Made by a program: the position numbers and the translations under genes. From Larus michahellis (taxonomy: Eukaryota > Chordata > Aves > Charadriiformes > Laridae), in assembly GCF_964199755.1 (NCBI RefSeq), contig NC_133906.1:21265419-21329418 (forward strand): a DNA stretch of 64,000 bases, in the 5' to 3' direction. This document shows, piece by piece, positions 42,601 to 53,200 of this stretch (position 1 is its first letter; each line of letters starts with the position of its first letter). The notes beneath the pieces were generated by a model. That model was not told the DNA's origin. It saw only the letters and a list, made by a program, of their open reading frames with translations, and did no database searches.

Positions 42601-45600
42601 TGTATTTAAAAAGATGGCATGAAAGGGCCAGATTCTAAAACCAAACCTTCCATGTGACTACTTTGCGAGGACAGAAGAATTTTTACTGGTTTTGATATAA
42701 TTTCTCATTGAATATCATTCGTACACTTGAATTCAGTTTGCAACCCCATTTTATCTGATTTTTGTCTGTTTTTACACGTATCCAGCAGATATGGCAAACT
42801 AAAAAAAATAAAAATCAAGTACACAGGTCAACTCCTCGTAACCCCAAGCATTTCTAATAATTTTAAATTAAGTTTTCAACAAATTATCTGGCAAATGTCC
42901 CATAAGATGTACCAAAAGCGCTTCCAGAAAGATACTACCTGTGACAAATCAAGTTTTAAGCGTGAGGTGATCCTGTGATCATCAAGTATGAATTTTCGCA
43001 CACACAGAGCAAAAAAATTCTCAGCCAGAGACATTCCTGAATCATTGCTTAACTAAGTTTAAAGTTTGCCTTTTTAAGCACACTTGACAAACCTAGGAAA
43101 GCTTTCAGAAGTGAAAAATAGTTTTAGTGGTGATTCTAGAAGATAATCCATTTGCAGTAAGACAGTATTATGAAATAAAACAACACAGCACAAACTTTAT
43201 ACACAAGAGCTAAAGTGCAGGTTGAGGACTGCTGTGGGCCGTTCACAGCCCTTTTTACGCCTGCTGAAACAGTAACCACAGTGCCATTTGACAGATGAAG
43301 TGCATAAACAAAACTACTTTGCAACTTTTCCTGTATGAAATTAATCTGTTTACATTCACCAATTCTAACTAGAAATTTATCTCTGCTGTTTGCATGGCTT
43401 TATACGCACTTAGGTAAAGTTCATGCAGTTGAACTTGTGGTTGGGTGGTTATCAGGACTGAGTATTTTCCTTCACTAAAGCAGATAAAGGCTGTTTCATG
43501 AAAAGATATGAAATGGAAAAGCAGTATCAAAGGACCAACTGCATCCTAGAGGCTTTTATTATATTCCCAGTACTGCTAACTGGAACATGAATCACACTGT
43601 AACATACATCACTTTATTTTATCAAAAACAACTGGTGTTTCAAACTTTGGCAAATGGATGGACGAAAATGAGTGGATTTAAACAGAAAAGATATTCCTGG
43701 TAACCTCCAGTTCTGAGCAAATTTCCAACTTTGGATCCTTAGTTCTGGAAAAAGGTTCACTATATCAAGATTGGTAGAGTTTATTGATTTTTATGGCTCT
43801 CTAATCAAATTGTTCCTTGAGCATTTGCCTGAGATAGATGCACCTGATTTCCTAAGCTACTGGAAGCACTTCTGTGATACGGTATCTCACACTGCCTACG
43901 TAAGAAATTCAGTGATTGTTTGATACTGCAAAGATGCCACAGCATTTGCTGATGCTGTGTTTCCTAACTGCAAATATGAACAGTGGAAATTTTTTTTTCC
44001 TAAATAAAACAGATTAGCATGTTGAAACATATCCACAGTATGTTGTTATTTAAATTACACACTGGTAGTTAATTTCCCCCAAAACATCTTCAAAAGAAGC
44101 TTAATTTCCCAAACTGGTGGAAAAGTACTTTGGTTTCCTTACAATTTATATATTTTGATACATTATTTTAATTAAGGTTATACTGTAAACTGATGCAATT
44201 AAATCTATATAAAATCTTGTGTAAGCATGCAAATTGATTTAGCCCAGCCTCACACTGACACAGCTTAAAAAGACCCAAGGAATTGAAACAAATGAACTTT
44301 ATTTGAAAAGTACTAGCGAAGTTTTGTCACTGAAAATTGTCTGAAAATCTTTTAAAACGAGCAACTTGTTGGATGATTTAGAAGCCCTTCTTGATCAGCA
44401 ACTACCAGTTGGAGCAGTAAAAGTACAGACACTCAAATAATGTAAAAGCAAAAAGTGAAAGAACTGCTGAGTGATTGTGCACGAGCACAAAAGCTCCACT
44501 CGTATGAGGAGCACAAAGTCAGAATCCACTGGTTTAGTACTAAAACAGCATCCAGGTGAGAAATACTTTGGTGACAATACCTACCCTCTCTGTAGCACTT
44601 TTTATTGGTATATCACAAGGTACTTAAGCAAGGACAAGGTTATCAAGTGACTACAAAGAGGGGCTATGTCACTGCTGGGAATTGCGCACTAACATCTTGA
44701 TAGCCTACTGCACAACTGTTAGTTCTGTATTAGAAACTGATCTGATAAACTAACTCCTAAAAGGTACTTGTGTGCGTACAAGTGCCTGAGAAAGCCAGCC
44801 ATAGTTACATGCCACCATGGTCCTGTGTCACATTCACCAGCAACAAACAAGTACTCTCTCCCACAAACACATGAAAAGGGCATAGAACTGTAACAGCAGC
44901 TTTTTGCACTAAAAGTACCTTGCTATCCCTGCATGAGTATAGTCGAGCCGTAACAAAGAAAGACACGTGTGTTTTTAATGGCAGTAAATAACTTCCAGAG
45001 AACAGACATTTAATAGATTAGAAAAGAAATGTCACATGCCAACACTTTTGCAGTCAGGATTAAAGACCTGGACATGCTACTTCAAAAAAACCCACAGTCC
45101 TCTAACTACTTAACTAAAGGGTGTTTCCTTTAGCTGACTGCGGTACTTCTTTATCCTCCAAAGACATCTACAAGGAAGAAACACTACAGAGTGGAAAAAT
45201 TACATGCTAGCCGTTTCTCTCCAAGCTAGGCTGTACTCACACAGATCACTGGTTACCAACCTCAACAGCCTGGATCCGATCCCTAATTAACCCCATGTGC
45301 AGTCACTAGATGAATCACATACCCACCTGGAGAGCCGGTCACAGAATATCAATCCTTTCATCTCCTAAAAACAGACATCTAGCATTCCAGAATTAAACTT
45401 GCAGGCCAAGGTTCAAACCTCAGCTCCCTGGGCTGTGTTAGTAATTTTGTCCATTTATCTGCAACACAAGGACTTGTTACCTGCTCTCATACACTCACAG
45501 CATATATACGGTCCACAAGGTTATAAACTGAAGAGCTGTACCCATCCAGCAGTGAAAGGTTAACCCTCTGGTGCTCTGGTCACAGTCCAAATGAGGCAAC

Positions 45601-46170
45601 CTTCTCCCTAGTCTCTTGTTTAATGCCAACGATATACCTTACGACGCTTCTTGTTTGCACAACATTTCACAGCAACTTTCTCATCAGTCAGACACAGGCC
45701 AAAGCCACCGAGCTGTTCTTTCAGGGCATCAATCCTGTTTCCAGACACCAGGTTTACTCTATTTGCATATCAAGCCTAAATAACAAAGTTCAGTCGAAGA
45801 CCCAAGACAGGATTTCTTTACTGCTAACATAAACAGTCCCTTAAGCAGAACTGTGATGAATATATTATTGTACTATTTGTTGTAATCAATGTATTATCAT
45901 GGTATGACCAAATTCTTGAAATCCTTGTAGTAAGCAAAACAGTATTTACCACAGTAGTGTTTTCTCTTGAATCCATGCACACTTACCCACATAATGCATA
46001 TTAAGGGCCAAGTACTTGTACTGGAAGAGAGGGTTGTTGTGCAGGCTACTTCTTTGGATCTGCTGGAAGAATGAGCTGACATCCCATCTGTACAAGACAT
46101 CCAACAGCATGATGCTGGGGACCCTTAGGGCCACATTTAATACTGCCTCCAACTTCTCCTTTGCAGCCAT
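9219..46170 (-). CDS. RNF145: RNF145, RING-H2 E3 ubiquitin ligase of the ER membrane (whole CDS, 10 coding exons)
   Basis: The coding sequence is join(9219..9662, 10806..11162, 11863..12010, 13916..14098, 15458..15598, 19486..19661, 23155..23390, 28295..28386, 34040..34148, 45987..46170) on the minus strand: 2070 nt, 689 residues plus TAA. Every intron is GT-AG and every phase closes. Seen: a polytopic hydrophobic region over roughly residues 15-500, YLYF at 81-84, then a RING-H2 with C537, C540, C552, H554, H557, C560, C571 and C574, and a Pro/Gly/Glu-rich tail. Known for the family: RNF145 is a sterol-responsive ER E3 ligase reported to act on HMGCR and SCAP, and is related to RNF139/TRC8. 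The RING reads CAIC...CSHFFHAGC...CPLC, which fits RNF145 and not RNF139. The start ATG has A at -3 and G at +4. The human protein as I remember it is about 663 residues, so the extra length lies in the tail. Confidence 0.97.
9663..10805 (-). other. RNF145: RNF145 intron 10 (splits the RING domain)
   Basis: This phase-0 intron of about 1.14 kb separates the first RING cysteine pair from the rest of the domain. A CA-rich run (minus-strand GTGTGTGTTTG) forms part of the poly-pyrimidine tract at the acceptor. No other feature is seen. Confidence 0.9.
10806..11162 (-). CDS. RNF145: RNF145 exon 10: last membrane spans and first RING cysteine pair, residues 424-542
   Basis: The acceptor GTGTTACAG precedes GTGCTTGGG and the donor is CAG/GTAAGAATG. 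The exon is 357 nt and in phase 0 at both ends. It encodes VLGTLFIYVLFMVEEFRKEP, a charged loop, the spans LLEFLVALCVVAYGVSETIF and WTVMGSVIIFIHSYYNVWLR, then a basic cytosolic segment ending HNDICAICYQ. The first zinc-binding pair, C537 and C540, sits at the very end, so the RING domain is split between exons 10 and 11. Confidence 0.97.
11163..11862 (-). other. RNF145: RNF145 intron 9
   Basis: This is a 700-bp intron in phase 0 with consensus splice sites. It is AT-rich and nothing else is seen in it. Confidence 0.9.
11863..12010 (-). CDS. RNF145: RNF145 exon 9: membrane block, residues 374-423
   Basis: The acceptor TTGTTTGCAG precedes GAGTCTGTGG and the donor is GTAAGAATG. The exon is 148 nt and runs from phase 2 to phase 0. 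It encodes SLWKHFRAVSLCLFLLVFPA, then YMAYMICQFFHMDFWLLIII and SSSILTSLQ. Two hydrophobic spans can be seen. Confidence 0.95.
12011..13915 (-). other. RNF145: RNF145 intron 8
   Basis: This is about 1.9 kb. An open frame of 121 codons on the gene strand at 13441-13806 lies in a GC-richer patch; it resembles no family I know and begins in a pyrimidine-rich stretch. The rest is ordinary intronic sequence. Confidence 0.85.
13916..14098 (-). CDS. RNF145: RNF145 exon 8: membrane block, residues 313-374
   Basis: The acceptor GATCTGCAG precedes GGGAATGAC and the donor is GTAAGAG. The exon is 183 nt, with phase 2 at both ends. It encodes GMTEGVTLLILAVQTGLIEL, then QVVHRAFLLSIILFIVVASI and LQSMLEIADPIVLALGASRD. 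It is highly conserved with mammalian RNF145. This is another exon whose length is a multiple of three. Confidence 0.96.
14099..15457 (-). other. RNF145: RNF145 intron 7
   Basis: This is about 1.36 kb. A C-rich, CA-poor stretch at 14330-14640 is GC-richer than its surroundings. No repeat family, exon or RNA gene is recognised. Confidence 0.85.
15458..15598 (-). CDS. RNF145: RNF145 exon 7: membrane block, residues 266-313
   Basis: The acceptor CTCCTCCCAG precedes TATTGCC and the donor is GTAAGTGCC. The exon is 141 nt, with phase 2 at both ends. It encodes IAECCSTPYSLLGLVFTVSF, VALGVLTLCKFYLQGYRAFM and NDPAMN. Because the length is a multiple of three, skipping it would keep the reading frame. 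I see no direct sign that it is skipped. Confidence 0.95.
15599..19485 (-). other. RNF145: RNF145 intron 6
   Basis: This is about 3.9 kb. It contains an L3-like CR1 relic at about 17690-17826 and A-rich tracts near 15617-15650 and 16571-16610. The rest is unique sequence without a supported gene. Confidence 0.85.
17690..17826 (+). mobile_element. Ancient L3-like CR1 LINE relic
   Basis: The sequence CAGGATCAGGATCCTAGGCT, followed by AGATCAGTACCTGGTCTGAC and CCAGCACAGCCACTCTGACG, follows the 3' end of L3-type CR1 elements (GGCTAGATGGACC..TGGTCTGACCCAGTATGGC..TTCTTATG). It is diverged and lies in RNF145 intron 6, antisense to the gene. The left limit is uncertain. Confidence 0.7.
19486..19661 (-). 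CDS. RNF145: RNF145 exon 6: membrane block, residues 208-266
   Basis: The acceptor CTGTCGCAG precedes GTGGTGGAGG. The donor is AAG/GTAATT, a slightly weak match at position +5. The exon is 176 nt and runs from phase 0 to phase 2. It encodes VVEVYGLLALGMSLWNQLVV, then PVLFMVFWLVLFALQIYSYF and STRDQPASRERLLFLFLT. Two strong membrane spans flank a short polar loop. Confidence 0.95.
22633..22695. repeat. 21-bp tandem repeat, three diverged units
   Basis: Units at 22633-22653, 22654-22674 and 22675-22695 begin CAAATCACC, CAAGTCACC and CAAATCACT and end GAGTTA, AAGTTA and GGTCA. All are exactly 21 bases long and lie head to tail. On the plus strand this reads as a seven-residue repeat, but in an intron it is not likely to be coding. 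Confidence 0.85.
22678..22700. repeat. Inverted repeat, 9-bp perfect stem with 5-base loop
   Basis: ATCACTGAC at 22678-22686 and GTCAGTGAT at 22692-22700 are exact reverse complements around TGTAG. The hairpin begins inside the third unit of the 21-bp tandem repeat. Confidence 0.9.
23155..23390 (-). CDS. RNF145: RNF145 exon 5: multi-span membrane block, residues 129-207
   Basis: The acceptor is TTTTCAG and the donor GTAAGAGA; the exon is 236 nt and leaves in phase 0. It encodes GQLVVCTLCSCVMKTKQIWL and continues through the hydrophobic segments AHMLPLLARLCLVPLETIVV and NKFAMIFTGLEVLYFLASNL, ending AKSAYRELVQ. Three membrane-type stretches are visible. The block is nearly identical to human RNF145 as remembered, apart from ETIVVINK and FLASN. 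Confidence 0.96.
23391..28294 (-). other. RNF145: RNF145 intron 4
   Basis: This is about 4.9 kb of unique, moderately AT-rich sequence. Short open frames occur, for example at 24966-25283 on the plus strand, but they lack any recognisable family, codon bias or splice support. I see nothing else in it. Confidence 0.85.
28295..28386 (-). CDS. RNF145: RNF145 exon 4: lumenal/loop segment, residues 98-128
   Basis: This 92-nt exon has a T-rich acceptor ending TTTAG and the donor GTAAGTGCC. It encodes DYVRSELESGYEGPMYLEPL and then SMNRFMTALV. It is a polar loop joining the first membrane pair to the next hydrophobic block. The phase runs from 2 to 1, which matches exons 3 and 5. A few positions differ from the human sequence as I recall it (ESGYEG for EFAYEG, FMTALV for FTTALI). 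Confidence 0.94.
28731..28745. repeat. AAT microsatellite
   Basis: Five AAT units run in intron 3 of RNF145, about 340 bases upstream of exon 4 in the direction of transcription. Confidence 0.85.
29729..29881. repeat. Tandem repeat, about 64-bp unit, two full copies and a partial third
   Basis: Copy 1 is 29729-29792 and copy 2 is 29793-29853; both start GCTACTGGAAGC, share CCCCAGAAATGTGGAAAT, and end AGTATTAGCTT. A third start, GCTACCCCGAGATAAAGCAT, continues to about 29881. Copies differ by a few substitutions and a small deletion. The repeat is in RNF145 intron 3. Confidence 0.9.
31780..31925 (+). mobile_element. MIR-like SINE relic
   Basis: The order of words matches the MIR core: TTGCAGATACAGAAACAAAC, then AAGTTAAGTGACTTGTCAAG, GTCACACAGACCTGGAAGT and TCAGAGCTTA. 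It sits in RNF145 intron 3, antisense to the gene. MIR-type elements in birds are ancient and rarely recognisable, so this copy is unusually well kept. Confidence 0.8.
34040..34148 (-). CDS. RNF145: RNF145 exon 3: membrane segment with YLYF motif, residues 62-98
   Basis: The acceptor TTACAG precedes GTTACATC and the donor is GTAAGA (34039-34034). The exon is 109 nt, entering in phase 1 and leaving in phase 2. It encodes YILSVVLLTLPRQHLVQLY, then LYF, and a second hydrophobic stretch ending GHQIS. The YLYF tetrapeptide at residues 81-84 is the motif implicated in sterol/INSIG-linked behaviour of RNF145. It is intact here. Confidence 0.95.
34149..45986 (-). other. RNF145: RNF145 intron 2
   Basis: At about 11.8 kb this is the longest intron. 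It contains one clear CR1 fragment (35947-36376) and poly-A/poly-T tracts near 34177-34194, 38153-38171 and 40757-40770. An imperfect MIR-like stretch may lie near 45.41 kb. The rest is unique AT-rich sequence with no supported gene. Confidence 0.85.
35947..36376 (+). mobile_element. CR1 LINE fragment (3' end), truncated
   Basis: The segment opens GGGCTGGAGCACCTCTCCTG, runs through the C-terminal part of the CR1 ORF2 (FSLEKRRL, DLIAVFQYLKG), and then the 3' tail GGACTAGATGATCTTTAAAG, CCAACC and TTCTATGATTTTT. It is a typical 5'-truncated avian CR1 copy, inserted antisense to RNF145 in intron 2. The reading frame persists to about 36342 but drifts from the reverse transcriptase family after the first third, so it is a dead copy. 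An interrupting run of C (36174-36180) is present. Confidence 0.93.
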
Positions 46171-46200
46171 TCTCTTCCCTTTCTGTGAACTGGCAGCAGA
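45987..46200 (-). CDS. RNF145: RNF145 exon 2: start codon and residues 1-61
   Basis: The acceptor is TATTTACAG at 46201-46209. Thirty leader bases follow, then the ATG at 46170-46168 (coding part 45987-46170). The protein begins MAAKEKLEAVLNVALRVPS and ends at NMHYVG, with the donor GTAAGT at 45986-45981 in phase 1. The leader frame is open from the acceptor to the ATG, but if joined to the proposed exon 1 it meets an in-frame TGA at 54932-54930 with no intervening ATG. The MAAKEK methionine is therefore the first in frame. The segment holds the cytosolic N-terminus and the lead-in to the first membrane span. Confidence 0.96.
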
Positions 46201-46768
46201 CTGTAAATAGCACAAGACAGAGAAGAGTAATCAGATCAATCTCACTGTACAAACAGCTATTAGGCTTTGTGATCATATGAATGGGGCTTCCTGTGTGGCC
46301 ACAAATGACTGAATGAATCAACTGAGTTAAATTCAAATGCAGACAGGACAGCTTCTATTTTTGCTATATAAAGGTCAATTTGCTAGCAATTTTTCCATGG
46401 TGATACCGTAAAATGGGGAACTGGGGGGACAGGTTAATGACATAATAAAAACGGTCAAAGAGTGTGCACTGAATAAACCTTCATTCTTATTGGCACTGAT
46501 TTAGCATCCAAGATCCTGGTCAAAAGACCTGGATGCACTAGGTACTACGTAAACATTAACACGGTAAGCTTTAGAAAGCAAACACTAACAAAATCAGAGA
46601 CCATCTCCACTTAGCTTAACACTATTTCTACGCTTCTCCAGCAATATAACCATCACCTAAACCCCTTCTTAAAACAGGTTAGATCCACTTCCTCAATGCA
46701 AATTGAAATAAATAATTTTCCATATCTAAACTTTTAAAAAATCATTTACGACATTCATTAACCTCTAC

Positions 46769-46800
46769 AATTGTATACATACAATTGTATGTATACAATT
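46769..46800. repeat. Perfect 32-bp palindrome, AT-rich
   Basis: The left arm AATTGTATACATA (46769-46781), the centre CAATTG and the right arm TATGTATACAATT (46788-46800) form an uninterrupted self-complementary sequence with no spacer. It lies in RNF145 intron 1, about 570 bases upstream of exon 2, and could extrude as a cruciform. No function is known. Confidence 0.95.
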
Positions 46801-49800
46801 TGAGTGTTGTGGAAGATTAGGACCAATAATGCAGCTATTCTACTCATTTTAACGTAATTCACCACAAGGAATCATACAAACAGAAGATCATATCCTCAAT
46901 CCAGAGTACTAGAAGGTAATTTAATTTTAGAATTTAAGATCAGAGAAGATTAATGATTTAAGACAACGAAAGGCTTTTTTTTTTTTTTAAACACGAAAAA
47001 ACATGCTGGTCTACAACAGGATCTCAAAAGAGATCTAGTCACCAACAGGACCATTTTAAAGAGCAAAAGGATCAGTTTCCCCTTCCTGTCAGAGCACTGC
47101 CTTCAGCTGAGACTGACAGTTGTTCCTAAATGAAAGATGCCACCTGCCCACCCTAGGAACAGCATTCACCCCAAGCTGTATTTGTGAGCCACCGATTATA
47201 TACACTGCATTAGAGAAGTGCAGCTGAAGTATTCAAGGCCAAGGTGGGGATGATCCAGCAAGTTTTTAATCCATGAGCAGCTATTCAAACAAGTAAAAAC
47301 AATCACCTGCAGCACTATCATTCCCGTGATGAGGTCAGATTTAATCCCAATCCCAATTATCAGGGGGACAACTGGAAAGAACTGCATCCTGACCAAAGAA
47401 ACAGAAAAATCTGCACTTGGAATTGCACTTTTTAAATAAAGTTTTACAGGACTATATTCATATTGTCCTTATGTGAGTTTTAAAAGTTTTTGCAGTTGTG
47501 GAAGTTTTATACTACCAAGCCAACATGGAACTACAGCATGAAATGAAACTATGCTAATATACAGAAACCAAAAAAAAAAGAAAATCTTCATTCTTGTATG
47601 GGGACACACACAGTCCTCAAGTGAAGTTTTATTTGTGTTGCCATGGCCAAGGCGCTACCATAGTTCATGTGCACACCTAAAACCACACTGACACTTGTCA
47701 AGGCATGATGACATAAAATTAATTCAGCTCAAGAAGTGAGGACAGATCAAAACTGAGATCTGGCTTAGTAAACCACAGGTTACAGGGCTGCTGCCTGTCA
47801 CCGTCTAGCCCACAGTCTAACTTTTCAAATTATGTAAATGTGGTCACTTTTTACAGAGTCTTGCGACAGCTCTGCAAACCCCAAAGACAGCAGCACATCC
47901 TTCCCCTCACACAGGAAGCGTCTCCCCACTACATCGGACATCCCCCACAATACCAGCATTTCACAATGCTTCCCAAAAGCAATTAAAAGGTCAGACAGAA
48001 GACTACAAATATTTAGAATGAACAACCAAAACCATTGCCCAAGCAGCTCCTACAGAATACTAGCGTTCAACATCTAGCGTGAATAAAAGATGGAGTTTAA
48101 TCATATGGTACCATACAAACAGAAGTTGGGAGATACATAGATTGTATACACAGAGTTTTGCCAGTCTGCATACTGAAATACAATGCTGTAAGTAATTTAT
48201 ATCAAAACATTTTAAATGTCCTGGTATTTTCAATAAAATCTTTGGTTTTGCCAAATTCGCAAAATTAATTAAAACTTTGAAATTAAGCTGCCTCCTGGGT
48301 TTTTTTTGCTAGGTTACTTTTCCAAGTAGATCAAGGCTTAGGGGTGGGCGGGAACTGACTTACAGGTTTACACTCTGTCATAAAAATACCCATGTAAAGT
48401 GACAACAAGCACCTGATTTCAGATTACATTCTCGTAACTGCCAAACCTTCTCCAGACATCGTCAACCACCAAACACGTAGGACAATACGGAAATTTTCAC
48501 TTGCGCTTTCACTTAATTACTCCAAATTATGCATTCCATGGACTTCTCCTAATCCTGAAACTTAATTGAGGTTCAGCTCAAATTAGGCTGAAAAATTTTG
48601 CCTCCCAAATTCATACACGCATACTTGAGAATGTCATAGAGCTGAAAAGAAAGCTTTTGTATTAACTAAGAAAATAATCTAAATTTCAAACCCTGTTAAA
48701 ACAAAAGCAAAACAAACTTTGAAAACCACATTATGTGGCAGTGCATAGGCTATGAGAAGCAGCCACCGTAACTCTGCAGCATATTCTGTCACTGACTGAG
48801 AAAGCATCCAATACTAATAAGAAACCTTTAAAATTAACTCCACGAGAAATGCGGATGTGTTAAATAAAGCCCCAGTTGTAATTGCTGCCAAGTTCTAACA
48901 GAACGTAGTACAGGCAAGCAACAAAGTCCATTGCTCTAAGCTCATTATATTGTAAAGAGCTCTCACAATACATTATTTTGATTGGTGTAAAAACAAACAA
49001 AAAACAAAAAAACCCACCACAACATTAAACCTCTAAAACCTTTAGATAAACGATGACGACAAGAGTTGCTGAATGCTCAGACATTAGAAAAAAATAGGTC
49101 ACTGTTGTATACATAGCCAAAAAATGGACTTAAGAACAGGACTGGGAAGCTACTAGTTTGTGTTTCAAATTTTTTTTCCCATGATTTCAAGCATTTCCCT
49201 GTTCCAAATCAGGATAAGAAAAAGAACAGTCTTAGGGAGAACTTCAGACTTGACAACCTAAGCGAGTGCAAGCACAGTTGTGCTATTTGACAAAAACCAC
49301 CTTTTAAATATTTCCTATAACTGATTAATGTCCACGGAAACAGTTTTGTTTTCTAAACACACAGTAGTTGTAAAAAATCCCTCCCTCGCCCGACATACCG
49401 ATTTTGTGAAAAGCATATTCCTGGTTAGCTTTAAAGAAAACAGCAGAATTAGCAAAACACGTTTAAAAAAAAGAAAGGAGGGGGACTATCCCAAGTCTGT
49501 CCCAGTTCATTCCATTAGCTTCTGCTAACGGAGATTAGCAGTAAACTCAGAAAAACCTCAAGGATAACACACATTTTCCTTTTAATAGAATTTTCTTTCT
49601 GAGATTCTGTCATCACATAAAATTCTACCATTTCAGCTGAAGCTGTGAATTATGCCACTTAAATCAGCGTAACTGTTGTTTATGCACCAACATAAATATA
49701 AAGCTATCACATCACAGGCAGAAAATACTCACTGGTAAGCAGTACAAGAGGCTGCACAAAATCTGCACCCATTTATCCAAGCAGGTGCAAAGTTACATTA

Positions 49801-50244
49801 ACAGAGCAGGATTTCTAAACTTAGAAAAGCATCAATTATAAAGTTACTTAATAGTTACAGAAATACACTAGAATATCTGCAAATTTAAGAGTTATTAAAA
49901 ATCACCATACGGTAATTCCAGCCAGGATCAGAACTTCCAAACCAGACTCGATCCCGCAACATTCAGCCTTACATCTGTGAACAAGATGCTCATTCTCCTA
50001 CAGAACTATGGCCTAAAAAACTTGTGAAAAGATTGACTAGAAACCAAAAGAGACAATTTCAACTTCTGTTCCTCACATCTACAAAATTCTAGTTACTTTG
50101 GATACATCCATTAACAAGCAGATTTTGATCTGTAGTGTAGCTTCCACTTCAAATTATTTTTCAATGATACATTCTGAAACTAAAAAAGTGACCAGGAAAA
50201 GCTTTTAATTTCCTATGAGTAAACTTTGCTAGATAGATCTTGAA

Positions 50245-50259
50245 GGGGGGGGGGGGGGG
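50245..50259. repeat. Homopolymer run of 15 G
   Basis: An unbroken G tract stands alone in AT-rich intron 1 sequence. It may vary in length between individuals or reflect read-length error in assembly. Confidence 0.85.
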
Positions 50260-53200
50260 AAATAATCCAAAACAAAATATACAACTCCTATTGGTAACTC
50301 CAGAAAAGCTCAATGTCACAGTTCGAAAACTAACATAAGATACATCAGTTGGGTTGCATTCACACACTCCCCAGAACCTCTCCCTTCTATATGCTTGTCC
50401 TGTTCTTGGGAACAAAAAGAAAGGAATTTGAAGTACAGAAGAATCCCTTACTTCAGAGATTTAGATCTTTATATCATCAGCCTGGGAGGGAGAAAACAAA
50501 GAGATGAAAAGGTTTATCAGATATGCACTTCGAAAAGAATTTCCCTGTGTGAGTCCGTAGGAAAAAAAAACCCCTAGAACTCCAGAGAGCGCGTGAGTCA
50601 CCAATCCATCAAAACAGCTCTTCCCCATGCCGTCAGCAGCAAGGAAAGCAAAAGATGTCTTGGGCCCATACAATTTACATGAGGCCGAGTTCAGTGTTGG
50701 CTAACAAGGACAGCACTCAGAAATTTCTGCTGAGAAAGCCAGATACAGCGAGCATACCAAGTGTACTAATAGAGCAGTGAAACATTGCAGTTCTGTACGG
50801 TAACACTGTCATTAGGATCCAGTCAGCATTTCCAATAATACCCAGTTTTTGTAGCTCACTAGAGTAGTTGGGTAATTGCAAGTAATAACCAGAGAGTATT
50901 AGCCTTCAATTTTAAGGTTTAGAGAGAGTCAGTTGGCAGACAGACTACTCGATCTTGCTATGTAAGAAGTTAACAAGAACAAATGAATTTTTTCCTCCTT
51001 TTTTCCCCCCGTCTGGTCTAACAATATGGATTGCTATAGAGCTGCTGCAGTGGTGTAACTGGATAACTGTTATTTCTACCTAGAAAACAAATTAATTCCT
51101 AAATTCCTACTCACCCAAGACTCATTCAGTTGTGAGCTGAGGCACAGCTAAGGTTAATCATCCCAAACAAATACATAACATACTTTGCGAAAAACAACTT
51201 TTACTGCAAAACAAATTAGGTCAACCTCTTATCTGTTCATAAGGACTTACGTGAACACGCGTTCACATTAAAGGCATATTAAAAATGGACAAAACCAACT
51301 AGAGGCAGTTAGCTGTATAGAAGACAAATGAAACCCTACATTTATAACTTTCATTAATTCTAGCGAGTCTTATATGAGGGAGAAGAAAATCAATTCAGGA
51401 AATGAGGATACATATCACAGAGCTCTGAAGTTAAAGTTTTCTTTAAAGATTTATTCCTGGAGCACACCGATACACTATGAGCAGTTCCAGTATACTCTCA
51501 ATTATATAGCGAGTGTATTATTTATAGGCAGCCTGTAAAACATCCTATGCCTTTTATTTTTCATAATGAGCACGTAAGAACAGGGAACCGAACTCAGCGA
51601 CTAACTAACACATGTTAACAAAGGTTAACAAATCCAGCAGGTATGCAGAAAAATCTTCCTGTGGATTCCTTCGGGATCAGAGCTCTGCTTTAATATGATC
51701 AGTTCAAATCCGGTCACATTAAAAGGGGCTGCTTGGTTTTCAGATCGCAGAGCTGCTGAGTTCAGTTTAGGCACCTGAAAGACAGGAATCTAAGTCACTA
51801 AAATAAAAATAAAACTAATACTATCTTTAAGTAAAATCACCAGGAAAAAAATCTAGCTTGAATAACAAACCAAACTGCTCTGAGGTCTTTTTTGACTCCA
51901 CAGTTTCTTGCCAGTCCAAGGTTTGGTTTATTAACTAGTTATTCAGCAATCTTTTTTGCCGTCACAGCCATGTTTGCAAGCCTACACCTACAAGCCTGCC
52001 TAACCACGTTTGTATCAGCACATTCTGAGAAAATCTGGGCAGCAATCCCAAAGCGCCTCTGCAGAGGATAGAATACCCAGAGGACCTGCACACAGAGCAT
52101 TAATGACAGCCCGAGATGATGCAGTCTGGGCAGCCCACCTCAGAGAGCCGCATCATGGCAAGACCAGCCACGCAAGTGAAGCTGGCGTACCCCATCAGCC
52201 CCACGGATAAAAACCACACCTGCAACCCAAGTGTGTTACCAGGAAGAAATCACATGACAGGATGAAATATATTTCATCCTCCACAGTTGCTCATTTAGTT
52301 GTTAGCCATTCCAGATACAGGCACCGCTTATGTCTAGAGCCTGCAATGCCAAGAACTGAGCTACCTGACTGGTTAGAAGTTGAAATATAAAATAGGACTT
52401 CCAAGATCTCTCTAGGTCAGTATTGATAAAGTTTCCATTGCTGCTGCTGCCTTAGCTATTTGAGTCCTGTAAATAAAGAGCATCAGTTTCCAGGCCTGTC
52501 AAATCGGCAGCTTAGCTTCCTGCAGTACCAGACTTGCGTGACAGAAAGATCAAACAAATGGTGAAAATGCTTAAGAAAAGTCCCTTTTAAAACATGTTCA
52601 AACCCAAGACGTGCAACCAAGAAATTTTTCCAGAAGAACTCCACAAGATGAAGTACCCACTTCTGAACATTCCTTTCAAGTACGCAACTAATTACAAAGC
52701 AGTAGGGCTTCTCTAAAATGAAAGGCAATCTTATAAAAGTAAAGGCAGGGAACCTAGCACAAGCGTCTGAATCGTACTGAAGGCGCTAGACACAACTGTG
52801 CACTTAAAAAGCAAAACGACAGTGAACTGTCCACTCTGTAACCACATCAAACGCGGTCAGGTGTATTTGGAGCTAAAAATGGATTCACAGAGTAAATCAC
52901 CAGACAAATATAAAAAGTTCCAGAGGACTGAAAGAAGCTAACCCGCGTGTCTGTGTGAAGGGGAAGGAACCAACTCAGGTTTAGCAAACAGCTTAAGAGA
53001 ATGTTTTTGAGAGTGCAACATGAAACACTAAGCAGGCTTACAGAGTTTTCCATGGCACACCCATCCGCTCACATCTTATTTCTGCATCTGCACCATGGGC
53101 TCCGGCTGCTGAACCTGACTGAGATACTCATCTCTCTCCGTCACCTCCAAAGGAAGGAATTCCCCCTTATTCCTTCCAACACACCTTGCTCAGCTTCCGT

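Noticed and set aside
43938..43959. A short inverted repeat, CACAGCAT/ATGCTGTG
   Set aside because: An 8-bp stem with a 6-base loop is expected by chance several times in a window of this size.
45410..45475. A possible reversed MIR element (GGTTCAAACCTCAGCTC ... CCATTTATCTGCAAC)
   Set aside because: Only scattered words agree, so the match is too weak to list as a feature.
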